Below, one piece after another: positions 37,770 to 47,043 of a stretch of DNA of 64,000 nt. The DNA is from Aestuariibacter sp. GS-14 (GTDB taxonomy: Bacteria > Pseudomonadota > Gammaproteobacteria > Enterobacterales > Alteromonadaceae). The notes beneath the pieces were generated by a model. It was not told the DNA's origin, made no database searches, and saw only the letters and a program-made list of their open reading frames with translations. The DNA lies in NCBI RefSeq assembly GCF_006494365.1, contig NZ_VHIP01000003.1, forward strand, positions 124,001-188,000, written 5' to 3'. The stretch's first letter is position 1. Each line of letters opens with the position of its first letter. The position numbers and the translations under genes are program-made.

Positions 37770-38101
37770 GAGGCGCCTACGTCTGCTTTAAAAATATCAG
37801 GCTATTATAGGTGAGTTAATCAGATTTAAAAGGGTTAGCTTTCAATGAAATGGACTTTATAGACAAAATAATAAGAAATTGTCGGCTAAGCGATAAGATG
37901 TAAGCTATCTTTATTTAGACGTAAATAAATTGTGCTGAAATATAACGATTTTGTGCCGATAATGTAATTAAAGCGTTGCAAAGGAGTGGTCTGTCCTGTT
38001 AAATCAGGCAATAACGTAACGCTGTTGATAATTAGCATAATTTAGTCTATTGACTAAGTTAGGTTGCTAATGATTACGAATACAATAATAAAGAGCAATG
38101 T
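37770..38101. other. Intergenic region between fur and the chemotaxis receptor
   Basis: 332 bases without a gene, holding the divergent promoters. Nested inverted repeats lie at 38031-38071: ATTAGCA (38031-38037) pairs with TGCTAAT (38065-38071), and inside it TTAGTC (38042-38047) pairs with GACTAA (38052-38057). TGATAATTAGCATAATTTA at 38026 vaguely resembles a Fur box but is not convincing. Confidence 0.45.
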
Positions 38102-40129
38102 GTGAATAAAGCAGGTCAACTCATGCCATTAACCGTCGTTAATAAGATAATTCTCGGATTCGCGTCTTTTGGATGCTTGTTATTAATTACCAGCATCCTC
38201 TCCTATACGGGCTTGTCCGCGATTCAATCGTCTGCCGAAGACGTCATTGAAGTAAAAATGCCAGTTCAGACGCAAATGAACGACGTTAATACTGATATTC
38301 TTACGCTTGCCACGGTCACCGCAAACGGATTTCACGAGTCTACCAAACAAGGCCTTTCAGATAGTCAGGATGCGTTTAAACGTCGCTCCGAAGCCTTCAT
38401 TACCAAACTCGATAAACTGGCAAAAATGCTAGGCAGTGGCCAGGTCTCAACTCAGGCAATTGATGCAAGTCGCACTTACGTAACAGAAAGTAACGCTATG
38501 TATAATGAACTGGCGCTGCGAATCGAATTTGAACAGCGATTGCTTTCCCATCGGGATAACGTGTTAATGATTGCCGATGAAGCCAGCGCATTAATGCTGG
38601 ATTTAAGTTATTTGGATACCAGCCAGCAAGGCGTCGAGACCATCATTGGTACAGGCACCAATATCGACAATAAACTGCTAACCATGAATAACGCTATCAC
38701 GGATTTGTCATCCAGCTTCGACCCTGACGCGACGACAGTTATTGTGGACGACCTCAGCTATCAAATCAGTAACCTTCAGGTAGACAAAGATTATCTGAAC
38801 AGGTTGGCTGAACAAGTGGATACGCAGGGTACCGTTGATAGCTTTAATGAACAATTTGATAAGTTAATGGATGCAATCAACGGTGCTGAAGGTTTGATAT
38901 GGATGCAGCAGGAAAAGTTGGATCACGCGGCAAAAAGCATTGCGCATCAACAGGCTGCGCAGGTAGCACTTAAACAGGCCCTGGAGAGCATTGGTTCGTT
39001 ATATGCGCAGGTGAATGACAGTACCCTTAGTGCACAGCAGAAAATTTTGGATACGGTAGTAGGTGCGTTGGTAAAAACAGCAGCCGTATTTGTTATAGGG
39101 CTGATTGCCGCTGTATTTTTAGGGGTGCTTACTACACGCAGTATTGCAAAACCGCTTGTGAAGATTAATCGCGGGTTAACACAATTAAGCCAGGGCGATT
39201 TAACACGCAGGCTTGACCAGTCCGGTAGCGACGAATTTGCCGCGCTGTCTGCCAAAATCAATGCGCTTACAGAGAGCTTGCGAACATTGGTAGGCAATAT
39301 TATTTCTCAGGAGCATCGCCTGGAAGAGGTGATTAAATCCAGCGTATCGCTTGGCGAAAAAAGCCTGCAACAGGTAGATGAACAACGCGAGCAGGTTCAG
39401 GTTACTGCCACCAACACTCAGCACGTCCGTGAGACCAGCAATAACAACCTGCAGCAAATTAACATTGCGATGGAAAAGCTACGCATTGTTGAAGAGCAAT
39501 CTCGCAACATTGCCAAACTAGCCGAAACTAACCGTCAGCAGGTTCTGAGCCAGGCCAGACAAGCAGAAGAATCGGCCAATGTGGTACATCGTCTTGATGA
39601 AAACAGCCGCAGTATTGGCAGTATTCTGGACGTAATTAAAACGATTGCCGAACAAACTAACTTATTGGCGTTAAACGCTGCCATTGAAGCCGCCCGAGCG
39701 GGTGAACAGGGCAGAGGGTTTGCGGTGGTGGCAGATGAGGTGAGAACACTGGCAAATCGCACGCATAATTCTACCGAAGAAATTGAGTCGATGATTGGTA
39801 ACCTGCAGCGCGATGCCGCTCAGGCCGTAAAAGCCATTAATCTGGGGCGTGATCAGTCACAACACGGGGTTAGCCTTACTGAGCAGGTTACCGAACAGGT
39901 GGCCAATATCAGTGCAATTATTAATGAACTTAGCAGCATCAATCTTGAAATCGTTAACGATACCCGCAAGCAGGATGACTTGTTAGAAGATGTGGCTGGC
40001 AGCCTGCAACGCATTGTTGAATTGGCTGAACTCAGTGCTAGCAGCACGCAAAAAGCCAATGAGTCTACGTCTCAAATTGAAGAAGAAATCTCGGATCTTA
40101 AACGGGCGGTTACGCAGTTTAAGTTATAA
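38102..40129 (+). CDS. Methyl-accepting chemotaxis protein
   Basis: 675 residues from a GTG (an ATG 21 bases later is also possible). Topology: TM1 (about residues 12-34), a helical periplasmic sensor of about 280 residues, TM2 (about 318-345), HAMP ([20 protein letters not shown]), and a long coiled-coil signalling domain with the hairpin tip [20 protein letters not shown]. It signals to CheA/CheW. The sensor is a four-helix-bundle type with no recognisable ligand motif. It is plus-strand between fur and fldA. Confidence 0.94.
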   Translation: MNKAGQLMPLTVVNKIILGFASFGCLLLITSILSYTGLSAIQSSAEDVIEVKMPVQTQMNDVNTDILTLATVTANGFHESTKQGLSDSQDAFKRRSEAFITKLDKLAKMLGSGQVSTQAIDASRTYVTESNAMYNELALRIEFEQRLLSHRDNVLMIADEASALMLDLSYLDTSQQGVETIIGTGTNIDNKLLTMNNAITDLSSSFDPDATTVIVDDLSYQISNLQVDKDYLNRLAEQVDTQGTVDSFNEQFDKLMDAINGAEGLIWMQQEKLDHAAKSIAHQQAAQVALKQALESIGSLYAQVNDSTLSAQQKILDTVVGALVKTAAVFVIGLIAAVFLGVLTTRSIAKPLVKINRGLTQLSQGDLTRRLDQSGSDEFAALSAKINALTESLRTLVGNIISQEHRLEEVIKSSVSLGEKSLQQVDEQREQVQVTATNTQHVRETSNNNLQQINIAMEKLRIVEEQSRNIAKLAETNRQQVLSQARQAEESANVVHRLDENSRSIGSILDVIKTIAEQTNLLALNAAIEAARAGEQGRGFAVVADEVRTLANRTHNSTEEIESMIGNLQRDAAQAVKAINLGRDQSQHGVSLTEQVTEQVANISAIINELSSINLEIVNDTRKQDDLLEDVAGSLQRIVELAELSASSTQKANESTSQIEEEISDLKRAVTQFKL

Positions 40130-40404
40130 ACTGGCGCAATATTATTGTTGCCTCATTATTAAATACCGCGTCAGTGCCAAGCCAAACTGGCGCGTTAGTA
40201 CCTCATAGTAGTGCCTTAATTCCTTACTTTACTCCATTTCACATTCTGTTTTTATGTGTCTGATTTTTTTACATCTATTGTTTAAAAAATTTACACTTTG
40301 TGTTTTATTGTATTAAATACAATAGCTTGCATGATTGGCATGCAAGTTGATTAACTAGGTTGGTATTAATTGTTTATTGTGTTGTTAAGCTGGAGTTTAA
40401 TATT

Positions 40405-41025
40405 ATGAAGAAGTGGATGGGAGTGGTTGCATCGTTATTAATGGTAGCTGGTCAGGCGCAGGCTAGTCTTATCAGTACGACCTTTGCATCAAATAACGGT
40501 CAGGCCGGAAATATGTTTGACGTTGTAAACTTAATAGGTGATGTTACTGTTACCGGATTAGATTTAAATCTCGACAATGGTACACATACTATTGAGGTTT
40601 ATACCAAATCTGGGTCTTATAGCGGATTTGAAACTACTTCGGGTGCATGGTCTTTGATTGGCTCAAGCGCAGTGGTATCTTCTGGTGCAAATGTTGCCAC
40701 GTTTTTCGATGTTGCTGACTTTGTGCTAAGTGGATTTACAACAACTGCTTTATACATAACAGCGAATAATACTGTAATGAATTATACCAATGGTACTTCG
40801 GTGGGCAGCGTATACGCAGACAATGGCGAACTACAAATTCTGCAAGGTGTAGGTAAAGGATACCTATTTGATTCAACATTCTCACCACGCATTTGGAACG
40901 GTACAATTTATTATCAACAAGGCACGATTTCTTCAGAGTCAACGCCAGCACCAGCTCCTGCAGCGTTAATGTTATTAGCTCTCGGCTTAGTAGGTATTGC
41001 TTCTTCTCGGAAGCGTGTAAACTAA
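40405..41025 (+). CDS. PEP-CTERM-like sorted extracellular protein
   Basis: About 206 residues from the ATG at 40405 (GGAG upstream). Residues 1-20 are a Sec signal ending GQAQA. The mature part is rich in Ser, Thr, Gly and Asn with beta character. The C terminus has the sorting layout: proline/alanine-rich TPAPAPAAL, a hydrophobic helix (MLLALGLVGIASS), then basic RKR. This matches PEP-CTERM-type signals processed by exosortase; the central motif is degenerate (PAPAA instead of VPEP). No exosortase gene is in the window. The biological role is unknown. Confidence 0.7.
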   Translation: MKKWMGVVASLLMVAGQAQASLISTTFASNNGQAGNMFDVVNLIGDVTVTGLDLNLDNGTHTIEVYTKSGSYSGFETTSGAWSLIGSSAVVSSGANVATFFDVADFVLSGFTTTALYITANNTVMNYTNGTSVGSVYADNGELQILQGVGKGYLFDSTFSPRIWNGTIYYQQGTISSESTPAPAPAALMLLALGLVGIASSRKRVN

Positions 41026-41046
41026 TCAATTTTTTGCAGTTGTGAC

Positions 41047-41075
41047 AAAAAAGCCCGTGTAAAACGGGCTTTTTT
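41047..41075. terminator. Bidirectional terminator between the PEP-CTERM-like gene and fldA
   Basis: AAAAAAGCCCGT (41047-41058), loop GTAAA, ACGGGCTTTTTT (41064-41075). Confidence 0.93.
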
Positions 41076-41095
41076 GTATTGATTACAAGCGGTTA

Positions 41096-41620
41096 TCAGG
41101 CTAATTCAGCCAGACACAGTTCTTCGTGTAACTGCTTGCACCAGGCGCGAACACGCTCATCAGTCAGCTCGGGCTGACGATCTTCATCGATACCTAAACC
41201 GACAAAGTGATTGTCGTCTGCCATGCCTTTGGAAGCTTCGAAATCATAACCCTCGGTAGACCACTGCCCAACCAGAATAGCCCCACGCGCTTCAACGATA
41301 TCCCGAATCATGCCCATGGCATCAAGGAAATATTCTGCGTAGTCTTCCTGATCACCACAACCGAAAATGGCTACCAGCTTGTCGTTAAAATCAATTTGCT
41401 CCAGCTCCGGGAAAAAGTCATCCCAATCACACTGAGCTTCACCGTAATACCAGGTTGGAATACCAAAAATCAGTAAGTCGAACTCGGCGATTTGTTCTTT
41501 GGTGCTTTTCGCAATATCGTGAACGGCAATCAGATTCTTGCCCAACTCTTTCTGAATCATTTTGGCAACATGTTCAGTATTGCCGGTGTCACTGCCAAAG
41601 AAAAGGCCAACACTTGCCAT
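41096..41620 (-). CDS. fldA: Flavodoxin FldA
   Basis: 174 residues, the long-chain flavodoxin size. FMN phosphate loop GLFFGSDTGNTEHVAK at the N terminus, and FGIPTWYYGEAQCDWDDF and FGCGDQEDYAEYF for the isoalloxazine loops. It is a low-potential electron carrier that replaces ferredoxin under iron limitation. It follows a DUF2788 gene by 32 bases. Confidence 0.96.
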   Translation of the reverse strand: MASVGLFFGSDTGNTEHVAKMIQKELGKNLIAVHDIAKSTKEQIAEFDLLIFGIPTWYYGEAQCDWDDFFPELEQIDFNDKLVAIFGCGDQEDYAEYFLDAMGMIRDIVEARGAILVGQWSTEGYDFEASKGMADDNHFVGLGIDEDRQPELTDERVRAWCKQLHEELCLAELA

Positions 41621-41652
41621 ATTTAACCTCTATATCCTGTCACTTAACTAAG

Positions 41653-41877
41653 TTAACTGCCTACGCCACTGGTGGTCCAGAAAATCTGGATGATGCCCTT
41701 GGCGACAAAGCCCATTGCACCCAGGCCTAATACGCCATAAGCTACAACACGTCCAATCATGGGAACATCGTTCTTTTTCAGTACGTCGTGTACTGCGAAT
41801 CCCATTAATGCAAATAAACACACTAAACCCGCATTGAGCATGATGGTTTCAATGAGTTCGTAATTTTTCGCAAGCAT
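41653..41877 (-). CDS. DUF2788-family small membrane protein
   Basis: 74 residues with AAGG before the ATG. Two hydrophobic helices (ETIMLNAGLVCLFALMGFAV and VVAYGVLGLGAMGFVAKGII) joined by a KKNDVPMIGR loop, the pattern of the DUF2788 family found beside fldA and ybfF in Alteromonadales and Shewanella. Function unknown. Confidence 0.82.
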   Translation of the reverse strand: MLAKNYELIETIMLNAGLVCLFALMGFAVHDVLKKNDVPMIGRVVAYGVLGLGAMGFVAKGIIQIFWTTSGVGS

Positions 41878-41986
41878 AATAAACCTTCGCTATTTTTTGC
41901 GCGCAAACTATACCACAGACTTTGTGGTTGCGCAGGCGTCTTGACGCACTTTTCGTTATACCTGCCACTTAACTGTTCTGATCAAT

Positions 41987-42775
41987 TTATTGAGCAGTGA
42001 GTAATGCCCGCTCAACGAGTTTAGCCACTACCTGGGGCTTTTCGGCATGCAACCAGTGCCCTGTGCCCTCTACAATGCGGGCTTTGGCATGTGGGAATAA
42101 TGTCGCAATAGCAGATTGATGCTCCCGGCGAATATAATCAGAATTCCCGCCTTTTATGAAGGTCACAGGTCCTTGGTAGCAGGCATTCTCAGGCGCATTA
42201 AATTCACTAATGTTGCTGTAATTGGATTCTAACCCTGCAAGATTAAAGCGCCACTGCCAATTGCCGGCTTCTGTTTGATACAAACTCTTAAGTAAAAACT
42301 GTCTTACACCCGCTTCTTCAATACCACTTTGTAATTGTTTGTCAGCGTCTTTACGGGATTGTACCTGCGACAAATCAACAAGCCTGAGGGCTTTGAAAAT
42401 AGTTTGGTGATGCGGAGGATAGTTAACCGGGGCAATATCAATTACAACCAGCGATGTTACTCTTTCAGGCGATAACAGTGCAGTCATCATCGCTGCCTTA
42501 CCCCCTAACGAATGACCAACCAAATGGGCTGTTGGCACATTATATTTGTTTAGCAGGGCAGTGATACCTTCTACACATAACGCCATTGTAAATGCATTTA
42601 CATGAGGCGATTCGCCATGATCAGGTAAATCCAGCGTGATCACATTAAAGTGTTCTGAAAGCGGTTTACGCAATACAGTTAAATTATCCAGATTGCCAAA
42701 TAATCCGTGAATTAATACAACCCAGGGAGCATTCTCAGAATGCGAGTAAACTTGATGATGTAATTGAAATGACAT
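41987..42775 (-). CDS. ybfF: YbfF-type alpha/beta-hydrolase esterase
   Basis: About 262 residues from the ATG at 42775; a TTG two codons earlier is less likely. Motifs: LIHGLFGNLDNL (oxyanion region), LPDHGESP, nucleophile elbow VGHSLGGKAAM, and a C-terminal GTGHWLHAEKP with the catalytic His. E. coli YbfF cleaves short acyl-CoA and malonyl-CoA esters; the true substrate is unknown. The order ybfF-DUF2788-fldA is conserved in relatives. Confidence 0.9.
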   Translation of the reverse strand: MSFQLHHQVYSHSENAPWVVLIHGLFGNLDNLTVLRKPLSEHFNVITLDLPDHGESPHVNAFTMALCVEGITALLNKYNVPTAHLVGHSLGGKAAMMTALLSPERVTSLVVIDIAPVNYPPHHQTIFKALRLVDLSQVQSRKDADKQLQSGIEEAGVRQFLLKSLYQTEAGNWQWRFNLAGLESNYSNISEFNAPENACYQGPVTFIKGGNSDYIRREHQSAIATLFPHAKARIVEGTGHWLHAEKPQVVAKLVERALLTAQ

Positions 42776-42822
42776 GAGCAAATAGCAAGTGCGCTTTGTG
42801 TTGTGAATTTATTAATGATAAC

Positions 42823-42848
42823 AAAATGGGGGCCTGGCCCCCATTTTT
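42823..42848 (-). terminator. Terminator after hns
   Basis: AAAATGGGGGCC (42823-42834) and GGCCCCCATTTT (42836-42847) form a long GC-rich stem; reading the minus strand it ends in TTTT. It lies between the hns stop and the ybfF start. Confidence 0.75.
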
Positions 42849-42871
42849 AAAGCAAAGTTGCAGAAAACGAA

Positions 42872-43270
42872 TTAGATCGCGAAATCTTCCAGCGACTTTC
42901 CGCTTTCCAGAGCTTGTTTAAATACCACTGGCATTCTGCCCACGCCTGTCCACGCAGTGGTGTCGCCATCAACAGTAATTTTGTATTTTACCTGGCGTTT
43001 TTTACCCGCAGATTTGCGTTTTGCTTTTGGCTCTGCGACTTCCTGCAAGTCACTAATCTCAATGCCAGCATCAGCCATTTGCTGTTTAATTTGAGCAAGC
43101 TTTTCCAGTTTTTCCTGTTGGGCCTGAATTTCAGCTTCAGCTTCTGCTTTTTTCTTTTCGATAATGCCATTGAGTTTTTCAATTACACTTTCTAATTCTT
43201 CTACAGATAAATCCTTTACTGCACCTTGTAAACGTCTTCCATGAGTTAAAATTTCTAAAAAATCACTCAT
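42872..43270 (-). CDS. H-NS family nucleoid protein
   Basis: 132 residues from the ATG at 43270 with AAAGGTAA upstream; the longer frame to 43297 is rejected. N-terminal oligomerisation coiled coil (LSVEELESVIEKLNGIIEKK), a Lys/Glu linker, and a C-terminal DNA-binding loop AWTGVGRMP in the place of the H-NS TWTGQGRTP. It silences AT-rich DNA and compacts the chromosome. The loop keeps W, TG and GR but changes Gln to Val and Thr to Met. Confidence 0.9.
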   Translation of the reverse strand: MSDFLEILTHGRRLQGAVKDLSVEELESVIEKLNGIIEKKKAEAEAEIQAQQEKLEKLAQIKQQMADAGIEISDLQEVAEPKAKRKSAGKKRQVKYKITVDGDTTAWTGVGRMPVVFKQALESGKSLEDFAI

Positions 43271-43297
43271 TAAATTACCTTTATAAATTAGACCCAT

Positions 43298-43338
43298 AAA
43301 AAAATCGCACGTAAGTTTAAATTAAGTGCGATTTTTTT
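43298..43338. terminator. Bidirectional terminator between the ETF-QO gene and hns
   Basis: AAAAAAATCGCAC (43298-43310) pairs with GTGCGATTTTTTT (43326-43338). It ends the ETF-QO transcript; the hns promoter must lie in or very near it, because the hns ATG is only 27 bases further on. Confidence 0.85.
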
Positions 43339-43376
43339 CAAAAGTATTTTTTAATTCATTTTACTGAATCTTTAAA

Positions 43377-45008
43377 TTACATGTTCGGATAATTTGGTCC
43401 ACTGGCACCTTCGGGTACAAACCAACGAATGTTTTGCGACGGATCTTTTATGTCGCAGGTTTTACAATGAACACAGTTTGCCCCGTTTATTTGCAAGCGG
43501 GGTTGTTTATTTTCATCCTCTACCATTTCATACACCCCGGCAGGGCAGTAGCGCTGTGCGGGTTCATCATAATCAGGCAAATTAACCGATACCGGAATAG
43601 CCATATCTTTCAACTGTAAATGGCAAGGCTGATCTTCGTCGTGATTGGTATTGGCTAAGTAAACTGACGACAATTTATCAAAGCTAAGTTTATTATCGGG
43701 CTTTGGATATTCAATCCGTTTTGACTCCGACGCTTTTTCCATTTTAGCGTAATCTGGTGTCAGGTCTTTTAATGTGAAAAAACTTTTTCCGCCTAATATA
43801 TTTTGTTCAAATGTATTAAATGCGCCGCCCAGTAAGTTGCCAAATTTATGCAGGGCAGGGCCAAAGTTTCTGGCTTTATATAATTCTTCGCGTAATTCAC
43901 TGTTTTCAAATTTCTGATTGAACAATGTACAAAAGTCAGTGGTTTCATTATTGGTAAGTGCAGTAAAAATACTCTCGGCTGCTAACATACCAGACTTAAT
44001 AGCTGTGTGAATGCCTTTGATCTTTGAGAAATTCAGCGTACCCGCATTACAACCCACTAAACATCCACCGGGGAATGACATGGTAGGTAAGGAATTCAAT
44101 CCGCCTTTAGTAATGGCTCTCGCGCCATAAGCAACCCGCTCACCACCTTGTAAATACTGAGCAAAGAGTGGATGGTGTTTCATGCGCTGGAATTCATCAA
44201 ACGGACTCAAATGCGGGTTGTGATAATTAAGATCAACAATTAAACCCACAAACACCTGGTTGTTTTCTGCATGATATAAATAGCTGCCGCCGGATGCTTC
44301 GGTTAGGGGCCAGCCGGCAGTGTGAATTACCAGACCAGGTTTGTGCTTGGTAGGGTCAATATTCCAGATTTCTTTGAAACCGATGGCGTAATGTTGTGGT
44401 GTGGCGTGCTCATCGAGTTTGAACTGTTCAATCAGCATTTTACCGAGGTGTCCACGGCAGCCTTCGGCAAATACAGTGTGCTTTGCCTGCAAAATCATTC
44501 CTGGCATGTAGCCGTCTTTTTCTTCACCATTGGCATTTACGCCCATATCACCGGTGATCACACCGCCTACGCTGCCATCTTCATTATAGAAAATCTCTGC
44601 TGCGGCGAAGCCCGGGAATATTTCAACACCCAATGATTCTGCTTGTTCTGCCAGCCAACGACAGACATTGGCTAACGACACAATATAGTTACCTTTATTG
44701 TTCATTGTTTTGGGGGTAATGAAACCAGGTAGCTTTATAGCGCCAACTTCACTGCGCAGCAGATAGGTTTCGTCTGCAGTAACGGCCTGATTGAGCGGGG
44801 CGCCTTTCTCTTTCCAGTCAGGAATAAGCGCGGTTAACGCCTCTGGCTCCATTACGCCGCCAGAAAGAATATGTGCGCCTACCTCAGAGCCTTTCTCTAC
44901 CACACAAATACTCACGGGGTGAGACTGCTCCTGAGCTTGTTGGGCTAACCGGATTGCGGTAGACAGACCAGACGGGCCTGCGCCAACAATCACTACGTCG
45001 AATTCCAT
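43377..45008 (-). CDS. Electron transfer flavoprotein-ubiquinone oxidoreductase (ETF-QO)
   Basis: About 543 residues from the ATG at 45008 (AAAGAGA upstream; ten-residue longer frame rejected). FAD-binding VVIVGAGPSGLSTAIRLAQQ at the N terminus; C-terminal [4Fe-4S] cluster ligands in CPAGVY and CVHCKTC. It moves electrons from ETF, reduced by acyl-CoA and amino-acid dehydrogenases, into ubiquinone at the inner membrane. It is divergent from etfBA, its electron donors. Confidence 0.95.
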   Translation of the reverse strand: MEFDVVIVGAGPSGLSTAIRLAQQAQEQSHPVSICVVEKGSEVGAHILSGGVMEPEALTALIPDWKEKGAPLNQAVTADETYLLRSEVGAIKLPGFITPKTMNNKGNYIVSLANVCRWLAEQAESLGVEIFPGFAAAEIFYNEDGSVGGVITGDMGVNANGEEKDGYMPGMILQAKHTVFAEGCRGHLGKMLIEQFKLDEHATPQHYAIGFKEIWNIDPTKHKPGLVIHTAGWPLTEASGGSYLYHAENNQVFVGLIVDLNYHNPHLSPFDEFQRMKHHPLFAQYLQGGERVAYGARAITKGGLNSLPTMSFPGGCLVGCNAGTLNFSKIKGIHTAIKSGMLAAESIFTALTNNETTDFCTLFNQKFENSELREELYKARNFGPALHKFGNLLGGAFNTFEQNILGGKSFFTLKDLTPDYAKMEKASESKRIEYPKPDNKLSFDKLSSVYLANTNHDEDQPCHLQLKDMAIPVSVNLPDYDEPAQRYCPAGVYEMVEDENKQPRLQINGANCVHCKTCDIKDPSQNIRWFVPEGASGPNYPNM

Positions 45009-45119
45009 TGATTCTCTTTCCACAGTGTCACTCCTCATCGTTAAGGCGTTGGGTTACGTAATGGCAAGAACTTTTGCCACCAGCGACCTCTTGAATATTT
45101 CGCGTCAAACTAAACCAGG

Positions 45120-45135
45120 TTGACGTTTACGTCAA
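45120..45135. promoter_or_regulatory. Inverted repeat TTGACG-N4-CGTCAA in the etf divergent region
   Basis: TTGACG (45120-45125), TTTA, CGTCAA (45130-45135), a perfect 6-bp inverted repeat. It resembles operators of MerR-family LiuR regulators of branched-chain acyl-CoA breakdown in gammaproteobacteria, as I remember them. On the minus strand it also provides a -35 (TTGACG) followed after 17 bp by TAGTTT, so it may overlap the ETF-QO promoter. Confidence 0.5.
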
Positions 45136-45306
45136 CTGGAAGTAAATTTTATGATAGAAATGTTATAAAACTGTTGTAATCCTTGTTTGACACTATGCTT
45201 TGATTGTCATCAAAGTAATTTCAGGCGGCTATGCCATCATGTCAGTATAGGCAGTTACAGTAGTGTTTTTTCAATATTCGGCAATTGATTCAAATCAGAG
45301 GAAATT

Positions 45307-46056
45307 ATGAAAATACTCGTACCGGTAAAACGGGTGATCGACTACAACGTAAAGGTAAGAGTGAAATCAGATCAGTCTGACGTTGATCTGACAAACGCAA
45401 AAATGTCGATGAATCCTTTTTGTGAAATCGCAGTAGAAGAAGCCGTAAGGTTGAAAGAAAAGGGCGTGGCAACGGAAATTATAGCGGTAACCGTTGGGCC
45501 AAAAGCGTGCCAGGAACAAATTCGCAATGCCATGGCTTTGGGGGCTGATCGCGGGATTCACGTAGAGTGCGAGAGTTTCCCGGAATCACTGCAGGTAGCA
45601 AAGTTGCTGGCTAAGCTGGTTGAGCTGGAACAACCTGGTTTAGTGATTATTGGTAAACAGGCCATCGATTCAGATAATAATCAAACCGGTCAGATGTTAG
45701 CTGCCTTAACCGGTATGCCCCAAGGTACATTTGCTTCTGAAGTGGTTGTAGAAGGTGAACACGCTTTAGTTACCCGCGAAGTGGATGGCGGATTACAAAC
45801 CTTGAAATTGACATTACCTGCTGTGGTATCAACGGACTTGCGACTGAACGAGCCGCGTTACGCGAAGTTACCAGATATCATGAAAGCCAAGCGCAAGCCT
45901 TTAGACGTCAAAACTGCAGACGAGCTGGGTGTTGATTTAACGCCGAGAGTAACCACCCTTAAAGTTACGCCTCCACCCACGCGTGAAGCAGGCATCAAAG
46001 TAAACTCAGTAGAAGAGTTGTTATCTAAATTACGCGACGAAGCAAAGGTGATCTAA
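45307..46056 (+). CDS. etfB: Electron transfer flavoprotein beta subunit
   Basis: 249 residues. N terminus [23 protein letters not shown]-binding region [20 protein letters not shown], and the signature [20 protein letters not shown] followed by [18 protein letters not shown]. It binds AMP and pairs with EtfA, which holds the redox FAD. Its TAA overlaps the etfA ATG by one base. Confidence 0.97.
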   Translation: MKILVPVKRVIDYNVKVRVKSDQSDVDLTNAKMSMNPFCEIAVEEAVRLKEKGVATEIIAVTVGPKACQEQIRNAMALGADRGIHVECESFPESLQVAKLLAKLVELEQPGLVIIGKQAIDSDNNQTGQMLAALTGMPQGTFASEVVVEGEHALVTREVDGGLQTLKLTLPAVVSTDLRLNEPRYAKLPDIMKAKRKPLDVKTADELGVDLTPRVTTLKVTPPPTREAGIKVNSVEELLSKLRDEAKVI

Positions 46057-46982
46057 TGGCCGTTTTAGTTTATGCAGAACACAACAACCATCAGTTAAAA
46101 TCAGAAACTCATAAACTGGTGAATGCCGCTACTAAAATGGGTGATACCGTGCATGTCCTGGTAGCTGGGGCTAACTGTGCAGGCGTTGCCGCGCAAGCTA
46201 GTGAAATAGCCGGTGTGGCAGCAGTATTGGTTGCCGACAATGCTGTTTATGAACACCAGTTAGCGGAAAATACTGCTGAGTTGGTACACAGTCTTGCCGG
46301 TGACTATTCCCATATTATTGCGGCGGCTACCACCACAGGTAAGAACTTTATGCCACGCGTAGCAGCACTGCTTGATGTGGTGCAATTATCTGATGTGATC
46401 GCGGTTGAAAGTGCAGATACGTTTGTGCGACCTATTTATGCGGGTAACGCCATAGCAACAGTGCAAAGCAGTGATCCGGTAAAAGTCATTACGGTACGTG
46501 CCTCTGCGTTTGATGCGGCAGCCACCGGAAACAGTGCACCTGTTAGCATTGTGGATGCGGTGTTTGAAAATAAGATGAGCGCGTTCGTGCGTGAAGAGGT
46601 AACTAAATCTGATCGTCCGGAACTGACTGCCGCGAATATTATTATTTCAGGTGGCCGGGGTATGCAGGATGGCGAGCATTTTGCCATGCTGGAGCGCATT
46701 GCTGACAAACTTGGAGCGGCGGTTGGAGCATCTCGTGCGGCAGTTGATGCCGGATTTGTTCCCAATGACATGCAGGTAGGGCAAACCGGGAAAATTGTAG
46801 CGCCACAACTGTATATTGCAGTGGGAATTTCGGGAGCTATTCAACACCTTGCAGGTATGAAAGACTCAAAAGTGATTGTTGCGATTAATAAAGATCCGGA
46901 AGCGGCAATCTTTCAGGTGGCAGATTACGGACTGGTTGCTGATTTATTTGAGGCACTACCCGAGATAGAAGCAGGTCTGTAA
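46056..46982 (+). CDS. etfA: Electron transfer flavoprotein alpha subunit
   Basis: 308 residues. The FAD-binding C-terminal domain shows IISGGRGMQDGEHFAMLERI, GASRAAVDAGFVPNDMQVGQ and YIAVGISGAIQHLAGMKDSK, followed by VIVAINKDPEAAIFQVADYG. It shuttles electrons from acyl-CoA dehydrogenases to ETF-QO, encoded divergently. It ends at a terminator. Confidence 0.97.
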   Translation: MAVLVYAEHNNHQLKSETHKLVNAATKMGDTVHVLVAGANCAGVAAQASEIAGVAAVLVADNAVYEHQLAENTAELVHSLAGDYSHIIAAATTTGKNFMPRVAALLDVVQLSDVIAVESADTFVRPIYAGNAIATVQSSDPVKVITVRASAFDAAATGNSAPVSIVDAVFENKMSAFVREEVTKSDRPELTAANIIISGGRGMQDGEHFAMLERIADKLGAAVGASRAAVDAGFVPNDMQVGQTGKIVAPQLYIAVGISGAIQHLAGMKDSKVIVAINKDPEAAIFQVADYGLVADLFEALPEIEAGL

Positions 46983-47005
46983 AGATCTGCTTGAAAGTAC
47001 AATGT

Positions 47006-47035
47006 AAAAAGGGCTTCTGATCAGAAGCCCTTTTT
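47006..47035. terminator. Bidirectional terminator between etfA and the CBM48 gene
   Basis: A perfect palindrome with arms AAAAAGGGCTTCTGA and TCAGAAGCCCTTTTT, serving both converging genes. Confidence 0.9.
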
Positions 47036-47043
47036 TGTGAACG

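Noticed and set aside
38026-38044. Fur box-like sequence TGATAATTAGCATAATTTA
   Set aside because: Only part of the GATAAT-type consensus is met and the nested inverted repeats explain the same bases; not convincing.
40405-41025. GlyGly-CTERM target of the rhombosortase
   Set aside because: The tail has a PAPAA motif before the helix, not the glycine-glycine-serine motif, so it fits PEP-CTERM better.
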